From Acidobacteriota bacterium (GTDB taxonomy: Bacteria > Actinomycetota > Acidimicrobiia > Acidimicrobiales > UBA8190), in assembly GCA_028872975.1 (NCBI GenBank), contig JAGWNV010000120.1, positions 1 through 7,625 of the forward strand: a stretch of 7,625 nt of DNA. The letters run 5' to 3'. A program made the translations under genes and the position numbers. Below, piece by piece: positions 1-6,764 of the stretch. Under the pieces are notes generated by a model. The model saw only the letters and a program-made list of their open reading frames with translations. It made no database searches and was not told the DNA's origin. The number at the start of each line of letters is the position of its first letter. Positions within the stretch are counted from its first letter, which is position 1.

Positions 1-1
1 G

Positions 2-370
2 CGGGGCTTCTCGTTGTCCGGTGGCCAGCGCCAGCGCCTCGCCCTGGCCCGGGCCATCCTGGCCGACCCCCGGGTGCTGGTCCTCGACGACGCCACGTCG
101 TCGGTCGACGCCACGAAGGAGCACGAGATCCGCGCCGCCCTCGGCCAGGTCATGGCGGGCAGGACGACGATCGTGATCTCCCACCGCCCCGCCACCATCG
201 CCCTGGCCCAGCGGGTCGTCCTCCTCGACGCCGGCCGGATCGTGGCGGCCGGCACCCACGACGAGCTCGTCGCCACGAGCGAGCGCTACCGCGAGGTGCT
301 GGCCCAGGGTGCGGTCCTGGACGCCGAGCGGGCGAGGCGGTCGGCACCCGGCGACGGCGGGGTCCAGTAG
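2..370 (+). CDS. ABC exporter subunit, C-terminal part of ATPase domain (5' truncated by window edge)
   Basis: This is the C-terminal end of an ABC transporter ATP-binding domain. Only 122 codons are present because the gene begins before the window. It starts inside the signature motif, an intact LSGGQRQR at bases 14-37. The Walker B strand follows as VLVLDDATSSVD, with Asp (89-91) where the catalytic Glu normally sits. The switch His is kept (ISHR, His at 182-184), followed by the usual exporter tail (AGRIVAAGTHDEL). A DD Walker B with an intact signature motif is known from the degenerate subunit of heterodimeric type IV exporters such as TM287/288. The stop overlaps the start of the next exporter gene by one base (TAGTG), which implies coupled translation and a shared complex. 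The transmembrane half and Walker A lie outside the window, so the substrate is unknown. Confidence 0.93.
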   Translation, partial: RGFSLSGGQRQRLALARAILADPRVLVLDDATSSVDATKEHEIRAALGQVMAGRTTIVISHRPATIALAQRVVLLDAGRIVAAGTHDELVATSERYREVLAQGAVLDAERARRSAPGDGGVQ

Positions 371-2169
371 TGGTCTGGGGCGCCATGGCCTCCTCGGCCG
401 TCGAGAGCAGCCTGAGCCGCGACGAGGCGCGCCATGTCCTGCGCCGGACCTTCGGGATGCTCCGTCCCTACCGTCGGCAGGCCGTCACGGCGGTCCTCCA
501 GCTCGTCGCCTACACGGTCTGCCTGCTGAGCGGGCCGGTCATCGTGGGCGTCGTCATCGACAGGGCGCTCCCGCCCGGCCACCACGACCTCCACGTCGTG
601 GTGGCCGGCGCCGTCGCCTACGGCGTGCTCGCCCTCCTCATGGGCGTGTTCGAACGGGCCCAGATCCTGTCGGTCAACCGGGTGGGCGAGTCGTTCCTCC
701 GGGACCTGCGGGTAAGGGTGTTCGACCACCTGTTGTCGCTGTCGATGGCCTTCTTCGACCGGGAGCAGACGGGCCGGCTCGTCTCCCGGATGACCCAGGA
801 CATCGACGCCCTCGAGATGCTCGTCCAACAGGGGCTGCTCATCTTCGTGAGCAGCGGTCTCATCTTCACCAGCGTGGTGGTCATCATGCTCGTCGAATCA
901 CCGCTGCTGTTCCTGCTGTGCCTCGTCACCTTGCCCTGGGTCGTCCGCTCCAGCATCCGGTTCCGGCGGCGGTCGAACGAGGCGTACCTCACCGTGCGGG
1001 AGAGGATCGGCCAGACCCTCTCCTCGCTCCAGGAGTCGATCAGCGGTGTGCACGTCACCCAGGCCTTCGGACGCGAGGACAGCGCCGTGGGCGCCTTCCG
1101 GGGTCACAACCGGGCCCAGTACGACGCCAACATGCGGGCCATCCGGATCTCGGCCTTCTACTTCCCCGTCATCGAGTTCGCCAGCATCGCCGCCACGGCG
1201 GCGGTGATCGGCGTGGGCGGTCTCATGGTCCACGACCACTGGGTGGCGGTGGGGACAGTGGCCACGTTCGTCCTCCTGCTCTCCTATCTCATCGACCCGA
1301 TCCAGCAGATCAGCCAGCTCTTCAACCTGGTCCAGCAGTCGGGGGCGGCGCTCCTCAAGCTCTACGGGCTCCTCGACACCCCGCCCAGCGTCGCCGAGCG
1401 GGCCGGGGCCGTCGACGTGCCGGTCCACGCCGAGATCCGCCTCGAGGACGTGTCCTTCTCCTACCGCCCCGGGGAGACCGGGCTCGTCCTCGAGCACGTC
1501 AGCCTGGCCATCCCCTTCGGCCGGCGGCTCGCCCTGGTGGGCCCGACGGGGGCGGGGAAGTCGACCCTGGCCAAGCTCGTCGCCCGGCTCTACGACCCCA
1601 CCGAGGGCTCGGTCACCTACGGGGGCACCGACCTGCGCGACGTCACCTTCTCGTCGCTGCGCTCCCGGACGGCCGTCGTCCCCCAGGAGGGCTTCCTCTT
1701 CAACGGGTCCATCCTGGACAACGTCCGGATCGGCGACGCCCGGGCCGGCGATGCCGAGGTGGCCGAGGCGCTGGCGCTCATCGGGGCGCTGGACCGGTTC
1801 GCCGCCCTGCCCGAGGGACTGCGCACCGAGGTCCGCGAGCGGGGATCGCGGCTATCGGCCGGGGAGCGACAGCTCGTCTCGCTGGCCCGGGTGGCGCTCG
1901 CCAATCCCGAGATCGTCATCCTCGACGAGGCGACCTCCAACCTCGACCCGGGGACCGAGCAGGACGTGGAGCAGGCGATGGCGGCGCTCATGGCGGGACG
2001 GACCTTCATCGTCATCGCCCACCGCCTCTCCACCGCCGAGCGGGCCGACGAGGTGGCCGTCGTCGACGGCGGACGCCTGGTCGAGGTGGGATCGCACGAC
2101 GCGCTCCTCGCGCGGGGCGGGCGCTACGCCGCGCTCTACGCCTCGTGGACCGGGGCCGTCGTGGCCTAG
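370..2169 (+). CDS. ABC exporter half-transporter (TMD-NBD), partner of the preceding subunit
   Basis: This is a complete 599-residue half-transporter with the standard exporter layout. Six membrane helices lie at roughly residues 38-63, 75-94, 155-175, 177-196, 264-287 and 294-312, followed by an ATPase domain from about 345. Visible motifs are Walker A GPTGAGKST (391-399), Q-loop Gln439, a degenerate signature LSAGE (495-499), a canonical Walker B ILDEATS (Asp519, Glu520) and switch His551. It has the catalytic Glu that the upstream subunit lacks, and the upstream subunit has the LSGGQ that this one lacks, so together they form one competent and one degenerate ATP site. The GTG at 370 overlaps the upstream stop. 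An ATG at 385 (residue 6) is an alternative start, and neither has a strong Shine-Dalgarno sequence. It is an inner-membrane exporter, probably of a lipid, drug or peptide-like substrate, which the sequence does not specify. Confidence 0.95.
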   Translation: MVWGAMASSAVESSLSRDEARHVLRRTFGMLRPYRRQAVTAVLQLVAYTVCLLSGPVIVGVVIDRALPPGHHDLHVVVAGAVAYGVLALLMGVFERAQILSVNRVGESFLRDLRVRVFDHLLSLSMAFFDREQTGRLVSRMTQDIDALEMLVQQGLLIFVSSGLIFTSVVVIMLVESPLLFLLCLVTLPWVVRSSIRFRRRSNEAYLTVRERIGQTLSSLQESISGVHVTQAFGREDSAVGAFRGHNRAQYDANMRAIRISAFYFPVIEFASIAATAAVIGVGGLMVHDHWVAVGTVATFVLLLSYLIDPIQQISQLFNLVQQSGAALLKLYGLLDTPPSVAERAGAVDVPVHAEIRLEDVSFSYRPGETGLVLEHVSLAIPFGRRLALVGPTGAGKSTLAKLVARLYDPTEGSVTYGGTDLRDVTFSSLRSRTAVVPQEGFLFNGSILDNVRIGDARAGDAEVAEALALIGALDRFAALPEGLRTEVRERGSRLSAGERQLVSLARVALANPEIVILDEATSNLDPGTEQDVEQAMAALMAGRTFIVIAHRLSTAERADEVAVVDGGRLVEVGSHDALLARGGRYAALYASWTGAVVA

Positions 2170-2217
2170 GGCGAAGCCCGGTTCCCGGCGGGGTGGCATC
2201 ATCACGGGACCGCCGTC

Positions 2218-2224
2218 GGGGAGG
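2218..2224 (+). promoter_or_regulatory. Ribosome binding site of the sulfatase gene
   Basis: GGGGAGG lies six bases before the ATG at 2231. It fixes the start of the sulfatase within a frame that stays open far upstream into the ABC gene. Confidence 0.8.
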
Positions 2225-2230
2225 ACGAGC

Positions 2231-4513
2231 ATGGAGCGAGGGGAGTTCCGGGGGACCATCGGTCGCGACTTCACCGACTCGACACCGTGGTGGCCCGACC
2301 CGCTGCGGGCCACGCCCGGCTCACCGAACGTCCTCGTGTTCCTGCTCGACGACGTGGGGTTCGCCCAGCTGGGGTGCTACGGATCGGACATCGACACGCC
2401 CGTCGTCGACGGCTTGGCGTCCCGGGGACGCAAGTTCCTGAACTTCCACACCACCGCACTGTGCTCGCCCACCCGCTCCTGTCTCCTCACCGGCCGCAAC
2501 CACCACTCGAACGGGGTCGGGCGGATCGTCGAGCTCGCCACCGGGTACCCCGGCTACGACGCCCGGATCCCCAGGTCCAACGGTTTTCTCTCCGAGATCC
2601 TCCTTGCGCTCGGCTACGCCACCTTCGCCGTCGGGAAGTGGCACCTCACCCCCGAGGACGAGTGCAACGCCGGGGCCCCACGCCACCGCTGGCCCCTGGG
2701 GCGGGGCTTCGAGCGGTTCTACGGCTTCATGGGCGGCGAGACCCACCAGTTCGTGCCGGCGCTCATCTCCGACAACCACCAGGTACCACCCCCGAGGACG
2801 CCGGAAGAGGGGTACCACCTCACCGAGGATCTCGTCGACCGGGCCACCGGGATGCTCCGTGACCTGCGCGCCGTCGACCCCGACAAGCCCTTCTTCATGT
2901 GGTTCTGCCCGGGGGCGTGCCATTCCCCCCACCAGGCGCCGCGCCCGTACATCGACGGCTACCGGGGCGCCTTCGACGCCGGATGGGACGCCTGGCGGGA
3001 GCAGACCCTGGCGAGACAGCTCGCCGCCGGGATCCTCCCCGACGGGACCCTCCTCTCCCCCCGTCCCGACTGGGTCCCGGCCTGGGACTCGCTCTCCGAC
3101 GACGAGCGACGCCTCTACGCCCGGTACATGGAGTGCTTCGCCGGCTTCCTCACCCACACCGACCACGAGCTGGGACGCCTCGTGGGCGTCCTCGAGGAGA
3201 CCGGGGACCTCGACAACACCGTCCTCCTCGTGCTCTCCGACAACGGGGCCAGCTCGGAGGGCGGGCCGACGGGGTCGGTGAACGACCTGCGGCCCTGGAA
3301 CCTCGGGCCCCGGACCGTCGAGGAGGCGCTGGCCCGCATCGAGGAGATCGGCGGCCCGCGGTGCCACAACAACTACCCCTGGGGGTGGACGGTGGCCGGC
3401 AACACGCCGTTCAAGCGGTGGAAGCGGGAGACGCACGAGGGAGGGGTGGCCGATCCCCTCGTCGTGCACTGGCCGGCGGGTCTCGGGGCGCCGGGCGCCT
3501 CGAGCAGGGCCTACGTCCACGCCATCGACGTGCTGCCCACCATCCTCGACGTCCTGGGCGTCGATCCACCCGACTCCATCGGTGGCGTCGAGCAGCGGCC
3601 GATCGAGGGCTCCTCCTTCGCCGCCTGTCTCGGCGACCCGGACGACCCCGGGTCGCACTCCACCCAGTACTACGAGATGTTCGGGTGCCGGGCCGTCTAT
3701 CACGACGGCTGGAAGGCCGTCACCTTCCACCAGATCCAGGACACCCGCGTGCCCTTCGACGAGGACCGGTGGGAGCTCTACGACGTGAGGGTCGACCCCT
3801 CGGAGTGCACCGATCTCGCCGAGTCGCATCCGGAGAAGCTCGAGGAGATGAAGGACCTGTGGTGGGCCGAGGCCGGGAAGTACCAGGTGCTCCCCCTGGA
3901 CAACCGGCCGTTCTCCGAACTCGTCTTCGACCGCCCCCCGGCGGTGCCGGCCCGGGCGCGCTACGTCTACTACCCCGGGGGCGCGGCGGTCCCCGAAGCG
4001 GTGGCGGTGAACGTCCGCAACCGCCACCACCGGGTGGTGGTGGACGTGGAGGTCGAGCCCGGCGCCCCTGCCGAGGGGGTGCTCCTGGCCCAGGGCTCGG
4101 GCCTCGGGGGCTGGGCGCTCTACGTCGCAGACGGGCGGCCGGCCTACGTGCACAACTACGTCGGCCTCGAGGAGCACCACGTGACGCCCCAGGAGGGCAC
4201 CGCCGCCATGGGACCGGGGCGCCACCGGGTCGAGTTCTCCTTCACACGGACGGGCGACCACGCCGGCACGGGCCGGCTCTCGCTCGACGGGGAGGCGGTC
4301 GGCGAGGGCCCGATCCCCCGCTTCACGCCCATCCGGTTCTCCCTGACCGGAGCGGGACTGACGTGCGGCTACGGCGACGGTCTCCCGGTGTCGCGCTCGT
4401 ACCCGGCGCCGTTCGCCTTCACTGGCCGCATCGTGCAGGCGACGGTGGAGGTCGACGGAGAGGCGTTCACCGATCCCGAGGGCGAGGCGCAGACGGCCAT
4501 CGCGACGCAGTGA
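2231..4513 (+). CDS. Type I (formylglycine) sulfatase with C-terminal beta-rich domain
   Basis: This 760-residue enzyme hydrolyses sulfate esters. The active-site signature is CSPTRSCLLTGR starting at Cys78, fitting C-x-P-x-R. Cys78 should be converted to formylglycine by a formylglycine-generating enzyme. Other expected catalytic or metal residues are visible: Asp40-Asp41 (LLDDVGF), Arg82, Lys136 and His138 (GKWHL), His231 (CHSPHQAP), Asp337-Asn338 (SDNGAS) and probably Lys398 before EGG. The catalytic domain ends near residue 570. Residues ~575-760 look like a beta-sandwich appended domain. The length and layout resemble mycobacterial AtsA/AtsD rather than the shorter Pseudomonas arylsulfatase. 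There is no signal peptide, so it is probably cytosolic. The start at 2231 has a good ribosome binding site. It lies 61 bases after the exporter gene on the same strand and may share its transcript. The substrate is unknown. Confidence 0.95.
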   Translation: MERGEFRGTIGRDFTDSTPWWPDPLRATPGSPNVLVFLLDDVGFAQLGCYGSDIDTPVVDGLASRGRKFLNFHTTALCSPTRSCLLTGRNHHSNGVGRIVELATGYPGYDARIPRSNGFLSEILLALGYATFAVGKWHLTPEDECNAGAPRHRWPLGRGFERFYGFMGGETHQFVPALISDNHQVPPPRTPEEGYHLTEDLVDRATGMLRDLRAVDPDKPFFMWFCPGACHSPHQAPRPYIDGYRGAFDAGWDAWREQTLARQLAAGILPDGTLLSPRPDWVPAWDSLSDDERRLYARYMECFAGFLTHTDHELGRLVGVLEETGDLDNTVLLVLSDNGASSEGGPTGSVNDLRPWNLGPRTVEEALARIEEIGGPRCHNNYPWGWTVAGNTPFKRWKRETHEGGVADPLVVHWPAGLGAPGASSRAYVHAIDVLPTILDVLGVDPPDSIGGVEQRPIEGSSFAACLGDPDDPGSHSTQYYEMFGCRAVYHDGWKAVTFHQIQDTRVPFDEDRWELYDVRVDPSECTDLAESHPEKLEEMKDLWWAEAGKYQVLPLDNRPFSELVFDRPPAVPARARYVYYPGGAAVPEAVAVNVRNRHHRVVVDVEVEPGAPAEGVLLAQGSGLGGWALYVADGRPAYVHNYVGLEEHHVTPQEGTAAMGPGRHRVEFSFTRTGDHAGTGRLSLDGEAVGEGPIPRFTPIRFSLTGAGLTCGYGDGLPVSRSYPAPFAFTGRIVQATVEVDGEAFTDPEGEAQTAIATQ

Positions 4514-4520
4514 CCGTCTA

Positions 4521-4549
4521 TTGACAGACGGGCCGGAAGTACTTACCGT
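4521..4549 (+). promoter_or_regulatory. Predicted vegetative sigma-type promoter for the lipase gene
   Basis: A perfect TTGACA (4521-4526) is followed, after exactly 17 bases, by TACCGT (4544-4549), which fits the actinobacterial TAnnnT -10 pattern. Transcription would begin near 4556, leaving a leader of about 60 bases before the GTG at 4618. It begins just 7 bases after the sulfatase stop and in the only sizeable rightward gap (4514-4617), so the lipase is likely its own transcription unit. This is sequence inference only. Confidence 0.65.
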
Positions 4550-4601
4550 GCGGTAGCCGTCCAACTCCGGCGCCCTCTCCGGGGCCGCGTCCGGGGTCGA
4601 C

Positions 4602-4611
4602 GAGGGGGGAG
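4602..4611 (+). promoter_or_regulatory. Ribosome binding site of the lipase gene
   Basis: A purine run, GAGGGGGGAG, ends six bases before the GTG at 4618. It supports that non-ATG start, which also gives a complete signal peptide. Confidence 0.75.
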
Positions 4612-4617
4612 TCAAAC

Positions 4618-5820
4618 GTGACGCATTCCCGTGGGTTTCGCGCGCTCGTGCTCGGCGCCGCCAGTCTCGTTGCCACGCTGAGTGGGGCGCTCGCCGCTTC
4701 GCCGGCAGGTGCCGCGCCGGCACCCAGCAAGGGAGCCACGGTGCTCTTCGTGCACGGCTTCAGCGCCACGGGGAGCACGGACTGCAACGGCACCTTCGGC
4801 AACATGATCTCCCAGATGCGCTCCGACGGGTTCACCGGCGCCATGGTGACCGTCGGGTACTACTCGGGCGACACCAACTGCGCGGTGAACCTGCACGGCT
4901 ACGCCTCCTACGGCGACGGCGACCCCTTCACCAACATCGGCCAGGCCCTGTCCTGGTACATCTACGACACCTTCACCCGGAACGGCACGGCGGTGGACGC
5001 CGTCGGCTACTCGATGGGCGGGATCGTCCTGCGAGCGGCGGTGTACGGCGCCTCCATCGGGGCGGCCGGGTACTCGCCGCCGATCAACGTCGGCCGGGCG
5101 GTGACCCTGGGCGCCCCGCACGACGGGGCGGCCTGGTACGCCACGGCATGCGTCCTCATCGGCTGGACGCAGTGCGCCGCCATGGTGAGCGGCTCGTCGC
5201 AGCTCAACTGGCTCAACCAGAACGGCAATCCCCAGGGGACCGCAGGGACCTCCTGGACCGTCTTCGGGTCGAACGACGACGACGTGGTGCCGTCGGGCTC
5301 GGCCATCTACATGAGCGTGCCGGCGGCCCAGAAGATCGTCTTCGACAACGTCTCGCACACCGGCCTCTTCCACCCCGACTACATGGACGCCTGGGCGGTG
5401 GTGAACCTGGCCGGCGACTCCCTGGGCCACGGGTCGGGTGCCGTCACCTCGGGGATCAGCTCCGCCAAGTGCGTCGACGACAACCACTCGGGCACCTCCG
5501 ACGGGACCGCCATCCAGATCTGGGACTGCAACGGCACCGGGGCCCAGGTCTGGCTGCACGACTCGCCGGGGAAGACCACGACCTTCTCCGTGCTCGGGAA
5601 GTGCATGGACGACACCGGCTCGGGGACGTCCAACGGCACCAAGATCCAGCTCTACCAGTGCAACAACACCGGCGCCCAGCAATGGACTCCTGGCCCCAAC
5701 GGATCGCTCCAGATGTTCGGCAAGTGCCTCGACGACCCGTCGTCCAACATCACCGACGGGACCCAGCTGCAGCTCTACACCTGCAACGGGACGAACGCCC
5801 AGCGGTGGATCGACAACTGA
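4618..5820 (+). CDS. Secreted lipase/esterase (alpha/beta hydrolase, Bacillus LipA-like) fused to ricin-type lectin domain
   Basis: This 400-residue secreted protein has a Sec-type signal peptide (Arg5/Arg8, hydrophobic core ~9-27, cleavage likely near 30-35). The hydrolase domain spans about 38-270: HGF oxyanion-hole motif (46-48), nucleophile elbow GYSMG with Ser132, acid Asp222 (DVVP; Asp220 or Asp221 less likely) and His247 in VSHTGLF. That last motif closely matches VGHIGLL of Bacillus subtilis LipA, a family I.4 lipase. Residues ~278-400 form a ricin B-type beta-trefoil (CBM13) with three repeats of about 42 residues. The repeats start at Cys285, Cys329 and Cys370, and each ends in a QxW motif (Trp312, Trp356, Trp397). 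The lectin probably holds the enzyme on a glycan surface while it cleaves acyl esters. Paired Cys suggest disulfides. It starts at GTG with a strong ribosome binding site and its own promoter. Lipase versus polysaccharide esterase activity cannot be settled here. Confidence 0.93.
   Translation: MTHSRGFRALVLGAASLVATLSGALAASPAGAAPAPSKGATVLFVHGFSATGSTDCNGTFGNMISQMRSDGFTGAMVTVGYYSGDTNCAVNLHGYASYGDGDPFTNIGQALSWYIYDTFTRNGTAVDAVGYSMGGIVLRAAVYGASIGAAGYSPPINVGRAVTLGAPHDGAAWYATACVLIGWTQCAAMVSGSSQLNWLNQNGNPQGTAGTSWTVFGSNDDDVVPSGSAIYMSVPAAQKIVFDNVSHTGLFHPDYMDAWAVVNLAGDSLGHGSGAVTSGISSAKCVDDNHSGTSDGTAIQIWDCNGTGAQVWLHDSPGKTTTFSVLGKCMDDTGSGTSNGTKIQLYQCNNTGAQQWTPGPNGSLQMFGKCLDDPSSNITDGTQLQLYTCNGTNAQRWIDN
5470..5808 (+). 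repeat. Three tandem ricin-lectin repeats encoded within the lipase gene
   Basis: Three imperfect units of roughly 120-130 bases begin at 5470, 5602 and 5725. Each encodes CxDD near its start, a GT(A/K/Q)IQ-like or GTQLQ strand, a (D/Q/T)CN segment and a closing AQxW. All three alpha/beta/gamma trefoil lobes are kept, so the lectin looks intact. Confidence 0.85.
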
Positions 5821-5850
5821 CCGGCGCCGGGAACCGCTGAGCGGTCCGCC
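5821..5850. terminator. Possible bidirectional terminator between convergent genes
   Basis: This 30-base gap separates two converging stop codons. It holds a hairpin, ACCGC-TGA-GCGGT (5833-5845), extendable by GG/CC around a one-base bulge (5830-5847). The outer GGCG (5823-5826) could also pair with CGCC (5847-5850). A perfect palindrome, CCGGCGCCGG, occupies 5821-5830. No T-run follows on either strand, so this is not a classic Rho-independent terminator. Its placement is the main argument. Confidence 0.4.
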
Positions 5851-6198
5851 CTAGAGCGCGGCGGCCGCTTCGGCGGCGAGACGGGCGGCGAGCTGACGGG
5901 AGATCCCGAGCACGCGTCCCACGTCGGAGATCGACGCACCCTCGGCCCGGGCGGCGACCATGAGGGCCAGCCGGAGCTGGTGCCGGGCGGCCTCGAACTC
6001 GTCGATGGCCTCGGTCACCTGCCGCCGCTCGGAGGGGATGCCGGTCCCCTGGGAGGCGGTGATGGCCCGTTCCCCTCCTTCGAGGCGGTCGGCGATCTTG
6101 GCCATCGTCCGCTCGTACTGCCGCAGCGTGCCCCGGAGCCGCGTGGCCGCCTCGTTGAGCTCACGTATCCGGAGCACCAGCTTCTTTGTCGATGGCAC
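5851..6198 (-). CDS. Small coiled-coil/helix-turn-helix protein, probable DNA-binding regulator
   Basis: This 115-residue protein is of a family I do not recognise. Residues ~7-40 and ~57-85 are charged, heptad-like helices separated by a short Gly/Pro-containing linker (GTGIP, 51-55). The C-terminus (86-109) reads as a helix-turn-helix: SISDVGRVLG, a turn at Gly98, then a recognition helix ISRQLAARLA, followed by an Ala-rich tail. A dimeric DNA-binding regulator is the natural inference. The GTG at 6198 was chosen because GAGGA lies seven bases upstream. A GTG at 6240 would add 14 residues but has no ribosome binding site. It follows the membrane-protein gene by 55 bases on the same strand and may regulate or be co-expressed with it. 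No target site is evident. Confidence 0.75.
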   Translation of the reverse strand: MPSTKKLVLRIRELNEAATRLRGTLRQYERTMAKIADRLEGGERAITASQGTGIPSERRQVTEAIDEFEAARHQLRLALMVAARAEGASISDVGRVLGISRQLAARLAAEAAAAL

Positions 6199-6205
6199 CT
6201 GTCCG

Positions 6206-6210
6206 TCCTC
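6206..6210 (-). promoter_or_regulatory. Ribosome binding site deciding the start of the HTH protein
   Basis: On the minus strand GAGGA is followed by seven bases and the GTG at 6198. The same ten bases, GAGGACGGAC, occur before the start of the upstream membrane-protein gene, supporting this downstream start over the GTG at 6240. Confidence 0.65.
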
Positions 6211-6253
6211 GACGGTGGGATGGTGCGCCGACAATGCCACAGGATCGAAGGGA

Positions 6254-6685
6254 TCAGTGGTCGAATTGCCCCTCGACGAAGCCGGCGGTCAGCACCAGCC
6301 CGGCCCCGATCTCCACGGCGATCAGGCTGGCCATGAACCTACGGAGACCGGTCGTGGGCGGCGAGAACTGGTTCTCGGTGTCCCTCCGCCAGCCGTGCCA
6401 GGTGTAGCCGGCCACGGCCGAGGCGAAGTACAGGGCCATGGCACTGGCGGCGGCGAGGTTGATCCAGGGACGCCACCAGCTCAGGTGCACGAAGACGGCG
6501 ACGAGGAGCAGGGCGAAGCTGTAGAGGAGGGCGGCCCGGTGGGCGATGTCGGTGTAGGCGTGGGCGCGGTGCTCGGGTGACCGCTCGGTCTGCACGTACT
6601 TCATCGTGCCGAGGAGCAGTGCCCACAGGAACATGAGGGCGGCATAGAGCAGGGCGACCTTGGTGGCGGCTTCCAGGTGGGTCAT
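6254..6685 (-). CDS. Four-helix integral membrane protein, family not recognised
   Basis: This 143-residue protein has four predicted membrane helices, at about residues 9-28, 50-68, 73-95 and 116-137. Both termini are probably on the same side. The first loop carries a distinctive GTMKY...HAYTDIAHRAALLYS segment (26-56). Histidines at 42, 49 and 67 bracket the second helix and His97 follows the third, so metal or haem binding is conceivable but unproven. Glu125 lies within the fourth helix. The ATG at 6685 is set by GAGGAGG seven bases upstream. The frame stays open to 6949, but that extension overlaps the peptidase gene and lacks support. It sits between the peptidoglycan peptidase gene (79 bases upstream) and the HTH gene (55 bases downstream), all leftward. 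I assign no function. Confidence 0.85.
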   Translation of the reverse strand: MTHLEAATKVALLYAALMFLWALLLGTMKYVQTERSPEHRAHAYTDIAHRAALLYSFALLLVAVFVHLSWWRPWINLAAASAMALYFASAVAGYTWHGWRRDTENQFSPPTTGLRRFMASLIAVEIGAGLVLTAGFVEGQFDH

Positions 6686-6692
6686 CGTCCGT

Positions 6693-6699
6693 CCTCCTC
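6693..6699 (-). promoter_or_regulatory. Ribosome binding site of the four-helix membrane protein
   Basis: GAGGAGG on the minus strand lies seven bases before the ATG at 6685. It is the strongest Shine-Dalgarno sequence in the window and rules out the longer frame reaching 6949. Confidence 0.85.
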
Positions 6700-6764
6700 G
6701 AAGCGGGTCGTGACCATCGTGGTGGCCGCACGTGCGCCGGTGGTGGATCTCCCCGGCGACCCGT

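Noticed and set aside
2169..2179. Small hairpin GGGC-GAA-GCCC just after the exporter stop codon.
   Set aside because: A four-base-pair stem without a T-run is too weak to call a terminator, and the sulfatase follows closely on the same strand.
1751..2230. Upstream extension of the sulfatase frame.
   Set aside because: The extra 160 codons overlap the exporter ATPase domain and are low-complexity Arg/Ser/Pro. The ATG at 2231 has a proper ribosome binding site and sits just before the sulfatase fold.
309..2441. A 710-codon same-strand frame across the exporter gene.
   Set aside because: The product is Arg/Pro/Gly-rich with no motifs. It overlaps the clear ABC exporter frame and runs into the sulfatase. 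Shadow frame.
2321..4723. An 800-codon open frame antisense to the sulfatase.
   Set aside because: The sense strand has unmistakable sulfatase catalytic motifs. The antisense product is a His/Val/Gly/Asp-rich composition with no domains, and it also runs over the lipase promoter and signal peptide. It is a GC-bias shadow.
6727..6736. Perfect 10-base palindrome CGCACGTGCG between the peptidase and membrane-protein genes.
   Set aside because: It could be an operator, but no second copy exists in the window, it does not extend, and short GC palindromes are expected by chance in this composition.
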